Source: Bacteroides fragilis
GTDB lineage: Bacteria > Bacteroidota > Bacteroidia > Bacteroidales > Bacteroidaceae
Direction: 5' to 3'
Assembly (NCBI RefSeq): GCF_019583405.1
Contig: NZ_SZUU01000007.1
Span: forward strand, 1-64,000
Length of the DNA stretch: 64,000 bases
The notes under the pieces are model-generated. The model was not told where the DNA came from, did not search any database, and worked only from the letters and a program-made list of their open reading frames with translations. This document shows, one piece after another, positions 54,431 through 63,044 of the stretch. The number at the start of each line of letters is the position of its first letter. Positions within the stretch are counted from its first letter, which is position 1. Both the position numbers and the translations under genes were made by a program.

Positions 54431-56833
54431 TCATTTTTCTGCAAAAAATTGTGCAGAGAAATGATAAGCCTTGCCTTCACGTAGCTGTAATCGTGTTCTC
54501 CGATCCCCATAAGCTACTTCATAGGACTCGTTTTGCCGTGCATGCAGGACGGCTTCCACCAGCTGTCCGGATTTCCACGTAATATCCAATGTGTGTCCAC
54601 CGTACACCTGTATCCCTTTTATGCAGCCATCGGCATATTCATGGGGCCAAGCCGGCAGTAGTTCTATTTTCCCCTCTTCCGTATAAACCAGCATTTCCAT
54701 CAAAAGACGCGGAAAACTCAGAACCGCATCCAGATTGTAAACCTGATGTTCGGGATCATGCGAGGTAACCAGTCCGTCATATAAATAATGGCGGCGGCAA
54801 AAGCGATCCAGATTGGTCTTCACTTTCTCTATATCGCCCAGCCGTACAGCCTGTAGTGCTACATGGATTAGTCCATGAGCCGAACCGGTATCGAAGGCAA
54901 AACGTTTGTCCAAAGCTATACCTGCTGCTTTAATAAGACGGGGATCTCCTTTTGACTTACCCAACCGGGAACCGGGAAACACCGGATATAAGTGTGAAAG
55001 ATGTCTGTGGTTATACACATCCGGATAACAGGGATCAATCCATTCGGCCAATGCTCCATCGTTATTTATCCGATAAGCCGGCAAGTGTTGCAGGTAGTGA
55101 CTCCACCGTTCCAGTTCTTTCTTATCCACATGGAACTTATGCCCCATCTCCAGAAGCAGATCAAACACTTCTCTGGCAATGGCAACATCCATCGTAGCAT
55201 CTTTGCTCAGCCAGGTATCAGTTCCGGGAGGTGCGTTTTCCGGTGAAACACTTGGACAGATATGATAAAGGCTGTCACAGCCCATAATAAGATAATCTTC
55301 ATAAAAACCGGCCATCTCCTGATAAAGGGGGAATACGTGTTCTTTTAGGAAGGTCTCGTTACCGGTCAGCATAGCATACTCGTAGAATGGCCGTATATTC
55401 CAACCAGCCCCACCTGCCCAGAACATCCAGGGGAAAGATCTTCCGAAATGGGTCAGATATCCGTTTTCCGGATCATTGTAATGGGCTACAAGAAAGCCCC
55501 GGCATCCCAAGTAGTTTTTCGCATTCAGTCTCCAACCCGGCAATAGATTTTCGACATATCCAATATAAGACTCCGCACATTCGTGCAAGTTGCCCATAGA
55601 TGCTGCCGAAATAGCTAAATTAATATTTGAATCCCAGACAAATCCGCCAATCCATCCGGGTTTCCAGCCTCCTCCCCAAATTCCTTGTAAGGGAGGCGGA
55701 TATTTGCCGGACGAAGAAATCAAGAGATAACGGCCCATTGCGTGAATCTGCTCCAAAAACAAAGGAGTAACCCCACATTCGTGAATCGTCGAAAGCATTT
55801 TCTCAGTCGGAACGGTCTTCCAGTCGGACGAACATCCCAGATCTAACTGCATGCGACGGAACATTTCCCCATGTATCCGGCTATGAGGTTTCAGCAACTT
55901 ACCATAATCAAGCGGCAAACCCGACAGTTCTTTTTGTACGGACGAACGCACGGATAAACGGGCCTCCTTCAGAGGAGTGATCCTAATGAGCACCAACACC
56001 TCTTCAGCGTCCGTTATCCGTAAAGAATCTCCTTCAGCCGTCATACTTCCTCCCTTAACCGTCACACGGGCTAACCCTTCATAGCCACCGACATCATATT
56101 TATAGCCGGCACGATAGGATAACCAACCCGACACGGCTTCTGCTTTCACCGATGAAAAAGCACTGTCCAAGTTATGTTCAAAGTGCATACCTTCACGCCC
56201 AGGAGTCTCTTTCAGACTCAGCACCAGATTCATCTTATTACCCTCATCGGCTTTCAAGCGGACCACATTCACATTATGCTCCCTGGACGAGAACACAGAT
56301 TCCGTCACCTTCCCGTTTTCGTACCAGGAAGTGAGCACTTCTCCAGTCTCCAGGTCGAGCTGCCTTCTATACTGTTTTTCGGTTTGTAAAGGTATACCCG
56401 TATGCCGGATACACAGGTCGAAAGCCGGATGAGGAATCAAAGGCCAACGTTGGCGGGCTCCCATGGCAACCAACTGACGGTCCGCTTCGCTCGTCATCAA
56501 CGCATCCGCGGCATCACTTTTTCCTGATTCCATCAGACTTCGTACTTGCGGGAGCAAAGAAGCGGTGCAAGGAACTGCCACTTTATTGCGGTCCCATCCC
56601 CTTATAAATAATTCTTCGTGGACACAGATAATCCTTTCTTCTCCCGGCTGTCCCATCACCATTGTTCCATGACTTCCATTACCGGTAACGAATGCATCCT
56701 GCCAGGATGCAGCAGGTTTTTCGGACCAAACTACCCATCGTCCGGACGAATTTAGAAAAGATGGATGGCTCTTAATCCCATGAGTAAAGGAAAACGGGAG
56801 ACAGGCCATCAACAAAGTAAACAAATACTTCAT
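54431..56833 (-). CDS. Glycoside hydrolase family 95 (alpha-L-fucosidase/alpha-L-galactosidase type)
   Basis: 800 residues with signal peptide (LFTLLMACLPFSFTHG). N-terminal beta-sandwich with the family opening WQDAFVTGNGSHGTMVMGQPGEERIICVHEELFIRGW; then the (alpha/alpha)6 barrel with SNINLAISAASMGN, CPSVSPENAPPG (the conserved acidic residue) and YNHRHLSHLYPVFPGSRLG; and a small C-terminal sandwich. These match GH95, inverting enzymes releasing alpha-1,2-L-fucose or alpha-L-galactose. With xylan- or gum-directed neighbours, alpha-L-galactosidase activity is attractive but unproven. First enzyme gene after the regulators, 95 bp before susC. Confidence 0.93.
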   Translation of the reverse strand: MKYLFTLLMACLPFSFTHGIKSHPSFLNSSGRWVVWSEKPAASWQDAFVTGNGSHGTMVMGQPGEERIICVHEELFIRGWDRNKVAVPCTASLLPQVRSLMESGKSDAADALMTSEADRQLVAMGARQRWPLIPHPAFDLCIRHTGIPLQTEKQYRRQLDLETGEVLTSWYENGKVTESVFSSREHNVNVVRLKADEGNKMNLVLSLKETPGREGMHFEHNLDSAFSSVKAEAVSGWLSYRAGYKYDVGGYEGLARVTVKGGSMTAEGDSLRITDAEEVLVLIRITPLKEARLSVRSSVQKELSGLPLDYGKLLKPHSRIHGEMFRRMQLDLGCSSDWKTVPTEKMLSTIHECGVTPLFLEQIHAMGRYLLISSSGKYPPPLQGIWGGGWKPGWIGGFVWDSNINLAISAASMGNLHECAESYIGYVENLLPGWRLNAKNYLGCRGFLVAHYNDPENGYLTHFGRSFPWMFWAGGAGWNIRPFYEYAMLTGNETFLKEHVFPLYQEMAGFYEDYLIMGCDSLYHICPSVSPENAPPGTDTWLSKDATMDVAIAREVFDLLLEMGHKFHVDKKELERWSHYLQHLPAYRINNDGALAEWIDPCYPDVYNHRHLSHLYPVFPGSRLGKSKGDPRLIKAAGIALDKRFAFDTGSAHGLIHVALQAVRLGDIEKVKTNLDRFCRRHYLYDGLVTSHDPEHQVYNLDAVLSFPRLLMEMLVYTEEGKIELLPAWPHEYADGCIKGIQVYGGHTLDITWKSGQLVEAVLHARQNESYEVAYGDRRTRLQLREGKAYHFSAQFFAEK

Positions 56834-56924
56834 ATAAACACATAATCATTGTGATATCTTTATGTACAGACATCTGGTTCATACTCAAAATAAATATTCC
56901 GAAAGGCCTTTTTAGTATACATAA

Positions 56925-56955
56925 GCTAACACCTCACCCGAAAGAAAGTATGAGT
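56925..56955 (-). promoter_or_regulatory. Repeated PUL element 2, upstream of GH95
   Basis: On the minus strand it begins ACTCATACTT and ends GTGTTAGC, with the same internal spacing as element 1 and 92 nt before the GH95 start. The palindrome AAAGGCCTTT follows at 56902-56911, as it does after element 1. Confidence 0.6.
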
Positions 56956-57044
56956 CTTCTGTTTTAGAGTACATCTAAAAAAATAGATGCAGTCCCTTTT
57001 GTCTGGTCTGCATCTATCTATATAGGAATGATGATTCAATCCAT

Positions 57045-58043
57045 CTATTCTTTCTTCAGGACTTCGAACACCCCGTCTTCTGTTTGTGAGAAACGTATCC
57101 ATGAAACCGCCTCCAAATCACGCAATACATCATCAACGTTCACTTTGCTGGTAGACAGAGTAAACCTGTTATTCAATAAAGTAGAATCACGCACAATGAA
57201 ATGAACATCATACTGCCGTTCCATCACTTTTATGATCTCTTTCAACGGAGTGAGATAAAAGTTCAGACTATTGGAACGCCAGGAAGAGATCTGGTTCATA
57301 TCTTCCGGTTCGGATATCTGGTAACGTCCGGACTTTCTGTTATATTCCGCACTTTGACCGGGTACAAGAGGATACTCCTTATGCTTCGAATCCTTTAGCA
57401 GAACTCCGCCCTCTTCCAGTGTCACCCATACATTCTGCTCTGCAGGATATGCCTTCACATTAAATTTGGTTCCGGTCACCTTCACCTCGATTCCCTTCAG
57501 ATCAACAATAAATGGACGGTTCTTTTCTTTGGCTACCACAAAATAACCTTCTCCCCACAGCTCAACACTACGATTGAACAGCCCAAATTGTTTGGGATAT
57601 CGCAAACGAGTATCCGAGTTCAACTGTACGACCGTGCCATCCTGCAAAACAACCTGCATCTGTTCACCGCAAGGAACCTTCAGTTCAGCATACTCCGTAG
57701 CAGAGAATACACCGGTTCTGTCGGCCAGAAACCAAAGCGACAAACTGAGAAAAAGGAAAGGGATCAACACAGCCGCCGCTATCAGTCCGCGACGATAAGA
57801 TATTGTTTTTTTCTGTGGTTTGATCTCTCCCATAAAGCGTTGCCGCATCCGTTCTTCCGGCACCGGATGGTCCAGCCAATCCAAGGCCTGCTCTTCCGTC
57901 AACCGCAAAGATTCATTTTCCAGCCGTTCCGACAGATAGCGGCTACCTTCCTCTGTAGCAAACCATTCCGCCACCTTTCCGGCCTCCTCTGCAGAAGCTT
58001 CATTATTGAGCACCTTATCTATAATCGCATCATCTATTTTCAT
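57045..58043 (-). CDS. FecR-family anti-sigma factor
   Basis: 332 residues. The cytoplasmic N-terminus (VLNNEASAEEAGKVAEWFATEEGSRYLSERL, then LDWLDHP) binds sigma. One transmembrane helix follows (GLIAAAVLIPFLFLSLSLWFLA, about 86-108). The periplasmic FecR domain has VPCGEQMQVVLQDGTVVQLNSDTRLRYP and VKVTGTKFNVKAYP, and a DUF4974 domain sits at the C-terminus (SLNFYLTPLKEIIKVMERQYDVHF). It would release the ECF sigma factor when the STN domain of the locus SusC signals substrate. It lies 61 bp after the sigma gene, with a repeated element in the gap. Confidence 0.95.
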   Translation of the reverse strand: MKIDDAIIDKVLNNEASAEEAGKVAEWFATEEGSRYLSERLENESLRLTEEQALDWLDHPVPEERMRQRFMGEIKPQKKTISYRRGLIAAAVLIPFLFLSLSLWFLADRTGVFSATEYAELKVPCGEQMQVVLQDGTVVQLNSDTRLRYPKQFGLFNRSVELWGEGYFVVAKEKNRPFIVDLKGIEVKVTGTKFNVKAYPAEQNVWVTLEEGGVLLKDSKHKEYPLVPGQSAEYNRKSGRYQISEPEDMNQISSWRSNSLNFYLTPLKEIIKVMERQYDVHFIVRDSTLLNNRFTLSTSKVNVDDVLRDLEAVSWIRFSQTEDGVFEVLKKE

Positions 58044-58070
58044 TTCTACTTTTCTTTATCTACTAATAAA

Positions 58071-58098
58071 AACACTTCACCAACTTAAAAGTATGAGT
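58071..58098 (-). promoter_or_regulatory. Repeated PUL element 3 (partial), between sigma and FecR genes
   Basis: On the minus strand ACTCATACTT and GTGTT occur with the same 23-nt register as in elements 1 and 2. It is 28 nt upstream of the FecR start, so transcription of the anti-sigma gene may be under its cognate sigma. The GTGTT is followed by TTTATTAG instead of AGC. Confidence 0.5.
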
Positions 58099-58104
58099 TG
58101 ACAC

Positions 58105-58692
58105 TCACCCTAAAAAATGAATCCACAATACATGAAGTAATACAATCAACGATTCTATTTCTGCACGAAGTATCTTAATGGCCTGGGTATAATGTGATTT
58201 TACGGTAGGAACCGTGATGTGCATCTCGTCCGCTATTTCCTGATTGGAAAGCCCTTTCTCTATTTTCAAACGGCATATTCTTTGCTTTTGAGGGGGGAGT
58301 TTGCCGATAGCAGCCCGGAGATGCTCCCTGAAGTCTTTATCCTCGAAATCTTTCAGGAAACCATCATCGGCTTCTTCGTCTTTCTGGGCCATTTCATAGT
58401 GCTTCTCGAAAACAAGGTTACGATGTCGTAATTCATTCAGTATGTAGTTCTTTAAAATAGTAAATAATAAACTCCGGATTCCGGACTGAAAGTCAAACCT
58501 TTCCCGCTGTTCCCACAGTTTCATAAAGGTATATTGTACGGCATCTTCGGCTTCTTCACCGGATTTGAAATACCGATAGGCCAATGCATACAACAAGCGA
58601 TTGTACTGCCGGAAAACAGTAACGAAAGCATGCTCGCTACCTTTACGAAGTTCTGCATACAGTTTCTGGTCAAAGTCTAAGAACTGATTCAT
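58105..58692 (-). CDS. ECF RNA polymerase sigma factor
   Basis: 195 residues. Region 2 is FVTVFRQYNRLLYALAYRYFKSGEEAEDAVQYTFMKLWEQRERFD and region 4 is LRAAIGKLPPQKQRICRLKIEKGLSNQEIADEMHITVPTVKSHYTQAIKILR, as in the Bacteroidetes sigma-70 (Bacteroides expansion family 1). It directs transcription of the PUL when released by the adjacent FecR protein. A housekeeping -7 box lies upstream, so basal expression does not need the sigma itself. Confidence 0.96.
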   Translation of the reverse strand: MNQFLDFDQKLYAELRKGSEHAFVTVFRQYNRLLYALAYRYFKSGEEAEDAVQYTFMKLWEQRERFDFQSGIRSLLFTILKNYILNELRHRNLVFEKHYEMAQKDEEADDGFLKDFEDKDFREHLRAAIGKLPPQKQRICRLKIEKGLSNQEIADEMHITVPTVKSHYTQAIKILRAEIESLIVLLHVLWIHFLG

Positions 58693-58739
58693 TATCGAAT
58701 ATTCCCCACTTAAAGATTTAAGGCAAAATACAGAGACCG

Positions 58740-58747
58740 CAAAGATA
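58740..58747 (-). promoter_or_regulatory. -7 promoter element of the ECF sigma gene
   Basis: On the minus strand TATCTTTG matches TAnnTTTG, 48 nt upstream of the sigma start codon. No clear -33 box. Confidence 0.45.
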
Positions 58748-58817
58748 AGAAAAAACAGATTGAACCTTATCCTCTTTCAGAATGTTTTATCTGTAGAAAT
58801 TTAAAACAACAACGGTT

Positions 58818-59057
58818 ATGGAAAAATATCTTATTCACAGTAATGAGCTGCACCTGATCGATCAAGAAAGAATCCACCAGGCAGTAGAACAGATGGTAGA
58901 GTCATTGGATATGGCAGCCGGATCTACATTCAGTTTCGATCTTTACAAAGTGGTAGAAACCTATTTCAAGGATTTGGATAAGCGGAGAGAGATAAACCAT
59001 CTGTTAGGCATCACAGACAACACGTATGATCCGACAGAAGATTTTGGAGTGTGTTAA
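58818..59057 (+). CDS. Small conserved-looking hypothetical protein
   Basis: 79 residues, acidic and predicted helical (QERIHQAVEQMVESLDMAAGSTFSFDLYKVVETYFKDLDKRREINHLLGI). No signal peptide or known domain. A plausible ATG and good spacing to a terminator at 59078 support it being a real monocistronic gene. Function unknown. Confidence 0.7.
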   Translation: MEKYLIHSNELHLIDQERIHQAVEQMVESLDMAAGSTFSFDLYKVVETYFKDLDKRREINHLLGITDNTYDPTEDFGVC

Positions 59058-59077
59058 TCGGTTAAATATAAATCTTG

Positions 59078-59117
59078 AAAAAGGGTGGTTACCTCCGACG
59101 AAGTAGCCACCCTTTTT
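59078..59117. terminator. Bidirectional intrinsic terminator
   Basis: AAAAAGGGTGGTTAC (59078-59092) pairs with GTAGCCACCCTTTTT (59103-59117) over 15 bp with one wobble, with T/A runs on both sides. It separates the convergent small gene and MscS gene. Confidence 0.88.
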
Positions 59118-59127
59118 GCATGAGTTA

Positions 59128-60036
59128 TCAGTTGGGTGCCTGATGAACTGTGAGTTGAGGGAAGGGGAAGTTAATGCCTTGTTCGTTGAATGTAGCATAG
59201 ATCGCCTTGTTAATATCGAAATATACTCCCCAATAATCGGCACTGTTCACCCAGACACGGGCCACCACGTTCACACTGCTCGCATCCAGAGCATGGAGAG
59301 CTATAAAGGGAGCAGGATCATCCAGGATACGCTTATCGGCAGCCAGCACCTCACGTACCACCTTCTCAACCTTATTATAATCTTCACCGTAATCCACACC
59401 GACAATCCACTCTACCCGCCGGGTTGTCTGATTGCTGTAATTAGTCACGACCCCACTGCTCAGTGCACCGTTCGGAACATAAATCAATTTATTGTCGGCA
59501 GTGGTCAGGATAGTGTGGAAGATCTGGATTTCCTTGACAGTACCGGAGACGTTCTGTGCATCTATCCAGTCACCCACCTTATAAGGCTTAAACAGCAGAA
59601 TGACCAGTCCGCCGGCAAAGTTCTGCAGATTACCCGAAAGAGCCATACCGACAGCCACACCGGCAGAAGCCAGCAGAGCGGCGAACGAAGTGGTTTCCAC
59701 TCCTAATGCACCTACCACGGAAATAATCAGCAATACGGTGAGAAGGATATTAACGAGGCTCCTTACAAAAGTTTTGATACTGATATCGACATTTCTCTTA
59801 TCCATAAGACGCCTTACAAGTCGGTTCAGCATCCGGATCAGAAAACGTCCGACTAGAAAGACAATCACAGCCTTCAGGATGTGACCTCCGGCCTGTATAC
59901 CCGAATCGATCAACTGCTGGGTAACCAGAGCCAGTTTATCCAGTCCATCGGCCTGTGCAATGGCCTGATCAAGCTTATCGGCCGCCACCTGCAGAGAGTC
60001 TGCCACTTGTTGCGCGGCTTGAAAGAATAGTAGCAT
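59128..60036 (-). CDS. MscS-family mechanosensitive ion channel
   Basis: 302 residues. Three hydrophobic segments precede the pore helix region (FAALLASAGVAVGMALSGNLQNFAGGLVILLFKPYKVGDWIDAQ), the strongest MscS signature, then the beta domain (GTVKEIQIFHTILTTADNKLIYVPNGALSSGVVTNYSNQTTRRVEW). It ends with INFPFPQLTVHQ. It opens on membrane tension to release solutes during osmotic downshock; inner membrane, heptameric in the family. The N-terminal about 30 residues (LQVAADKLDQAIAQADGLDKL) form an extra helix. Confidence 0.93.
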   Translation of the reverse strand: MLLFFQAAQQVADSLQVAADKLDQAIAQADGLDKLALVTQQLIDSGIQAGGHILKAVIVFLVGRFLIRMLNRLVRRLMDKRNVDISIKTFVRSLVNILLTVLLIISVVGALGVETTSFAALLASAGVAVGMALSGNLQNFAGGLVILLFKPYKVGDWIDAQNVSGTVKEIQIFHTILTTADNKLIYVPNGALSSGVVTNYSNQTTRRVEWIVGVDYGEDYNKVEKVVREVLAADKRILDDPAPFIALHALDASSVNVVARVWVNSADYWGVYFDINKAIYATFNEQGINFPFPQLTVHQAPN

Positions 60037-60114
60037 AATAGTACAATTTTAGAAGTTTTTCATTTAATAACAGCAGACAAAGCTACAATGTTTTTATCAA
60101 ATAGCGAAGTGTTT

Positions 60115-60146
60115 CTTGCTTAACACACCCAAAAAGCGTAAATTTG
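60115..60146 (+). promoter_or_regulatory. Promoter of the thiamin operon
   Basis: CTTG at 60115-60118 and TAAATTTG at 60139-60146, 20 nt apart. Transcription would begin just before the riboswitch. Confidence 0.65.
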
Positions 60147-60157
60147 CCACCGATTCA

Positions 60158-60235
60158 CTGAGTAGGGGTGCCTTAACATGACGGGCTGAGAACATACCCT
60201 TTGACCTGATCCGGGTAATGCCGGCGTAGAGAAAA
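60158..60235 (+). ncRNA. TPP riboswitch (THI box)
   Basis: The conserved THI elements appear in order: AGGGGTGCC, GGCTGAGA, ACCCTTTGACCTGAT, then GGTAATGCCGGCGTAGAGA. The aptamer binds thiamin pyrophosphate. Only about 14 nt separate it from the ATG at 60249, too few for a terminator hairpin, so control is probably by hiding the ribosome-binding site. Confidence 0.95.
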
Positions 60236-60248
60236 ATAAATTAGCAAC

Positions 60249-62468
60249 ATGAAAAAGATGATTTTTGCCGGCTGTCTGATAGCCGGAGCAAGCGTCTTCG
60301 CGCAAGCGGGCGAGACAGACAGCTTGAAAGTAGTAAACCTGCAAGAGGTGCAGGTAGTATCCACACGTGCCACTTCGAAGACTCCCGTAGCATTTACCAA
60401 CGTGTCGAAAGAGGAACTCAAAAAGCAGAACTTCGGGCAAGATATCCCGTATCTGCTCAGTATGACACCTTCGGCACTGACCACCAGTGATGCCGGGGCA
60501 GGCATCGGCTATACCACCCTGCGTGTGCGCGGAACGGACGGGACACGTATCAACATCACCGCCAACGGCATTCCGATGAACGATGCCGAAAGCCATACGC
60601 TTTTCTGGGTGAACATGCCCGACTTTGCCTCATCGGTGAAGGATATACAGGTACAACGCGGTGCGGGAACTTCGACCAACGGTGCCGGTGCTTTCGGTGC
60701 CAGCGTGAATATGCAAACGGAGGGGATTTCGATGAAGCCGTATGCCGAACTGAATGCTTCGTACGGAACCTTCAATGCGCACAAAGAAACGGTAAAATTC
60801 GGTACCGGACTGTTGAACGACCATTGGGCCTTCGATGCCCGCCTGTCCAACATCGGTACGGACGGATACATCGACCGGGCTTCGGTAGACCTTTATTCTT
60901 TTTATGCACAGGGGGGATATTTCGCCGACAACACTTCGGTGAAGTTCATCACTTTCGGCGGAAAAGAGAAAACATATCATGCCTGGAATTATGCCAGCAA
61001 GGAAGAAATGGAAAAGTACGGACGACGTTTCAACTCGTGCGGCATGTACACGGATGATGACGGCAACATCCGTTTCTACAAAGACCAGACGGACAACTAT
61101 CTGCAAATGAACTACCAGCTCTTGCTGAACCACACTTTCTCGCCGGAATGGAACCTGAACGCAGCACTCCATTATACGAAAGGAGACGGATATTATCAGG
61201 AGTATAAGGAGGACCGGACACTGAAGGAGTATCGCCTGCCACCTTTCATGCACGACGGCAAAGAGGTGGACAAGAGCGACCTGATCCGCCAGAAGAAAAT
61301 GGACAACCACTTCGGTGGCGGCGTGTTCTCGGTAAATTACCAGAACGGAAAGCTGAACGCTTCACTGGGAGGTGCGCTGAACCATTATGACGGATGGCAC
61401 TTCGGACGGGTGATCTGGGTGAAAAACTACATCGGCGAACTGCTCCCCGACCACGAATATTACCGGAATAAAGCGAAGAAGACGGACGGCAACCTCTATC
61501 TGAAAGCCAACTATAACCTGGTGGCGGGGCTCAATGCGTACGCCGACCTGCAATACCGCTACATCAACTATAAGATAAACGGCGACAACGATAAGTTTGA
61601 CTACAACGCGGACGCCCTGCAAAAACTGGCGGTAAACGATCACTTCAACTTTTTCAACCCGAAAGCCGGGCTGAACTGGGACATAGACGCCAACAACCGG
61701 GTTTACGCATCGTTCTCCATCGCCCAGAAGGAACCGACACGGAACAACTATACCGACGGCAACGCGGACGAGTATCCAAAGGCGGAAAAACTACTCGACT
61801 ATGAGTTGGGATATACCTACCGGAACACTTGGCTGAGCGCCGGGGCCAACTTCTATTATATGGACTACAAAGACCAGTTGGTACTGACCGGAGAGCTGAA
61901 CGAGATAGGCGAGGCTATGGCGCGCAACGTGCCCGACAGTTACCGGATGGGAGTGGAACTGATGCTGGGTGTGAAGCCCTGCCAATGGTTCCAGTGGGAC
62001 ATCAACAGTACACTGAGCAAAAACCGGGTGAAGAACTTCACCGAAAAGCTGTATGAAGACGAATGGAAGAATCCGATCGAGGTCAGCCACGGAAATACAC
62101 CGATTGCCTTCTCACCGGACCTGATCCTGAACAACCGCTTCTCGTTCAGCTATCGGGGATTCGAGGCCGCCTTGCAATCGCAATACGTCAGCAAGCAGTA
62201 CATGAGCAATGCCAGACAGGCTGACCAGACGCTGGACGCCTATTTCGTGAGCAACCTCAACCTGGCTTACACCTTCAAGCTCCCTCACGTAAAGTCGGTT
62301 ACGGCAGGATTCACCATCTACAACCTCTTCAATGCCGAGTACGAAAACAACGGATATGCAGGCAGCGGTTATAAGATAGTAAAAGGAGAGGTAGAACGCT
62401 ACAACTATGCCGGCTACGCCGCACAGGCCGGAACGAATGTAATGGGTAACATTTCCATCCGCTTTTAA
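60249..62468 (+). CDS. TonB-dependent receptor for thiamin (OMP-thi type)
   Basis: 739 residues. Signal peptide (MIFAGCLIAGASVFAQA), TonB-box-like LQEVQVVSTRA, plug (YLLSMTPSALTTSDAGAGIGYTTLRVRGTDGTRINITANGIPMNDAES, then VKDIQVQRGAGTSTNGAGAFGASVNMQ) and barrel ending in GNISIRF. It is not a SusC type. The TPP riboswitch and downstream PnuT and thiamin pyrophosphokinase assign thiamin or a precursor as cargo. The same three-gene arrangement is known in B. thetaiotaomicron. Confidence 0.93.
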   Translation: MKKMIFAGCLIAGASVFAQAGETDSLKVVNLQEVQVVSTRATSKTPVAFTNVSKEELKKQNFGQDIPYLLSMTPSALTTSDAGAGIGYTTLRVRGTDGTRINITANGIPMNDAESHTLFWVNMPDFASSVKDIQVQRGAGTSTNGAGAFGASVNMQTEGISMKPYAELNASYGTFNAHKETVKFGTGLLNDHWAFDARLSNIGTDGYIDRASVDLYSFYAQGGYFADNTSVKFITFGGKEKTYHAWNYASKEEMEKYGRRFNSCGMYTDDDGNIRFYKDQTDNYLQMNYQLLLNHTFSPEWNLNAALHYTKGDGYYQEYKEDRTLKEYRLPPFMHDGKEVDKSDLIRQKKMDNHFGGGVFSVNYQNGKLNASLGGALNHYDGWHFGRVIWVKNYIGELLPDHEYYRNKAKKTDGNLYLKANYNLVAGLNAYADLQYRYINYKINGDNDKFDYNADALQKLAVNDHFNFFNPKAGLNWDIDANNRVYASFSIAQKEPTRNNYTDGNADEYPKAEKLLDYELGYTYRNTWLSAGANFYYMDYKDQLVLTGELNEIGEAMARNVPDSYRMGVELMLGVKPCQWFQWDINSTLSKNRVKNFTEKLYEDEWKNPIEVSHGNTPIAFSPDLILNNRFSFSYRGFEAALQSQYVSKQYMSNARQADQTLDAYFVSNLNLAYTFKLPHVKSVTAGFTIYNLFNAEYENNGYAGSGYKIVKGEVERYNYAGYAAQAGTNVMGNISIRF

Positions 62469-62471
62469 GCC

Positions 62472-63044
62472 ATGAACTACCTCGAAATCACAGGTACCCT
62501 GATCGGGCTGATTTATCTCTGGCTGGAATACCGTGCCAGCATTTACCTCTGGATAGCGGGCATCATCATGCCTGCCATCTACATCTTCGTCTACTACCGG
62601 GCGGGACTGTATGCCGACTTCGGAATCAACATCTACTATCTGCTGGCGGCCGTTTACGGATGGATTGTGTGGATGCGGGGTGCCGGCCGGGAGTCGAAAG
62701 CCGAACTCCCCATCACACATACTCCGCTGAAAAGGTATCTTCCGCTGACCGCGGTATTCTTAGCGGCCTTCCTCGGCATTGCCTGGATACTGATCCGGTT
62801 CACGGACAGCAACGTACCCTGGCTCGATTCGTTTACCACGGCACTGAGCATCATCGGCATGTGGATGCTGGCGCGCAAATACGTAGAACAATGGTGGGCA
62901 TGGATACTGGTCGACGTGGTATGCTGCGGACTCTACATTTACAAAGAGCTTTATTTCACATCCGCCCTTTACGGACTTTACTCAATAATTGCTATCTTTG
63001 GCTACTTTAAATGGAAACAAATGATGCACTATGAAAGTAAATGA
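62472..63044 (+). CDS. pnuT: PnuT: PnuC-family inner-membrane thiamin transporter
   Basis: 190 residues with about seven hydrophobic segments (LEITGTLIGLIYLWLEYRASIYLWIAGIIMPAIYIFVYYRAGLYADFGINIYYLLAAVYGWIVW, then SFTTALSIIGMWMLARKYVEQWWAWILVDVVCCGLYIYKELY). The WxxW and QWWAWILVD segments are PnuC-family hallmarks. PnuC proper takes nicotinamide riboside; the riboswitch-controlled operon with thiamin pyrophosphokinase points to thiamin (PnuT). Facilitated diffusion with trapping by phosphorylation. Three bp after the receptor and overlapping the kinase by 14 bp. Confidence 0.92.
   Translation: MNYLEITGTLIGLIYLWLEYRASIYLWIAGIIMPAIYIFVYYRAGLYADFGINIYYLLAAVYGWIVWMRGAGRESKAELPITHTPLKRYLPLTAVFLAAFLGIAWILIRFTDSNVPWLDSFTTALSIIGMWMLARKYVEQWWAWILVDVVCCGLYIYKELYFTSALYGLYSIIAIFGYFKWKQMMHYESK

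Noticed and set aside
60630..61310. 226-codon minus-strand frame inside the thiamin receptor gene
   Set aside because: Shadow of the receptor coding frame in a G+C-richer region; Val/Ile-rich translation with no recognisable fold.
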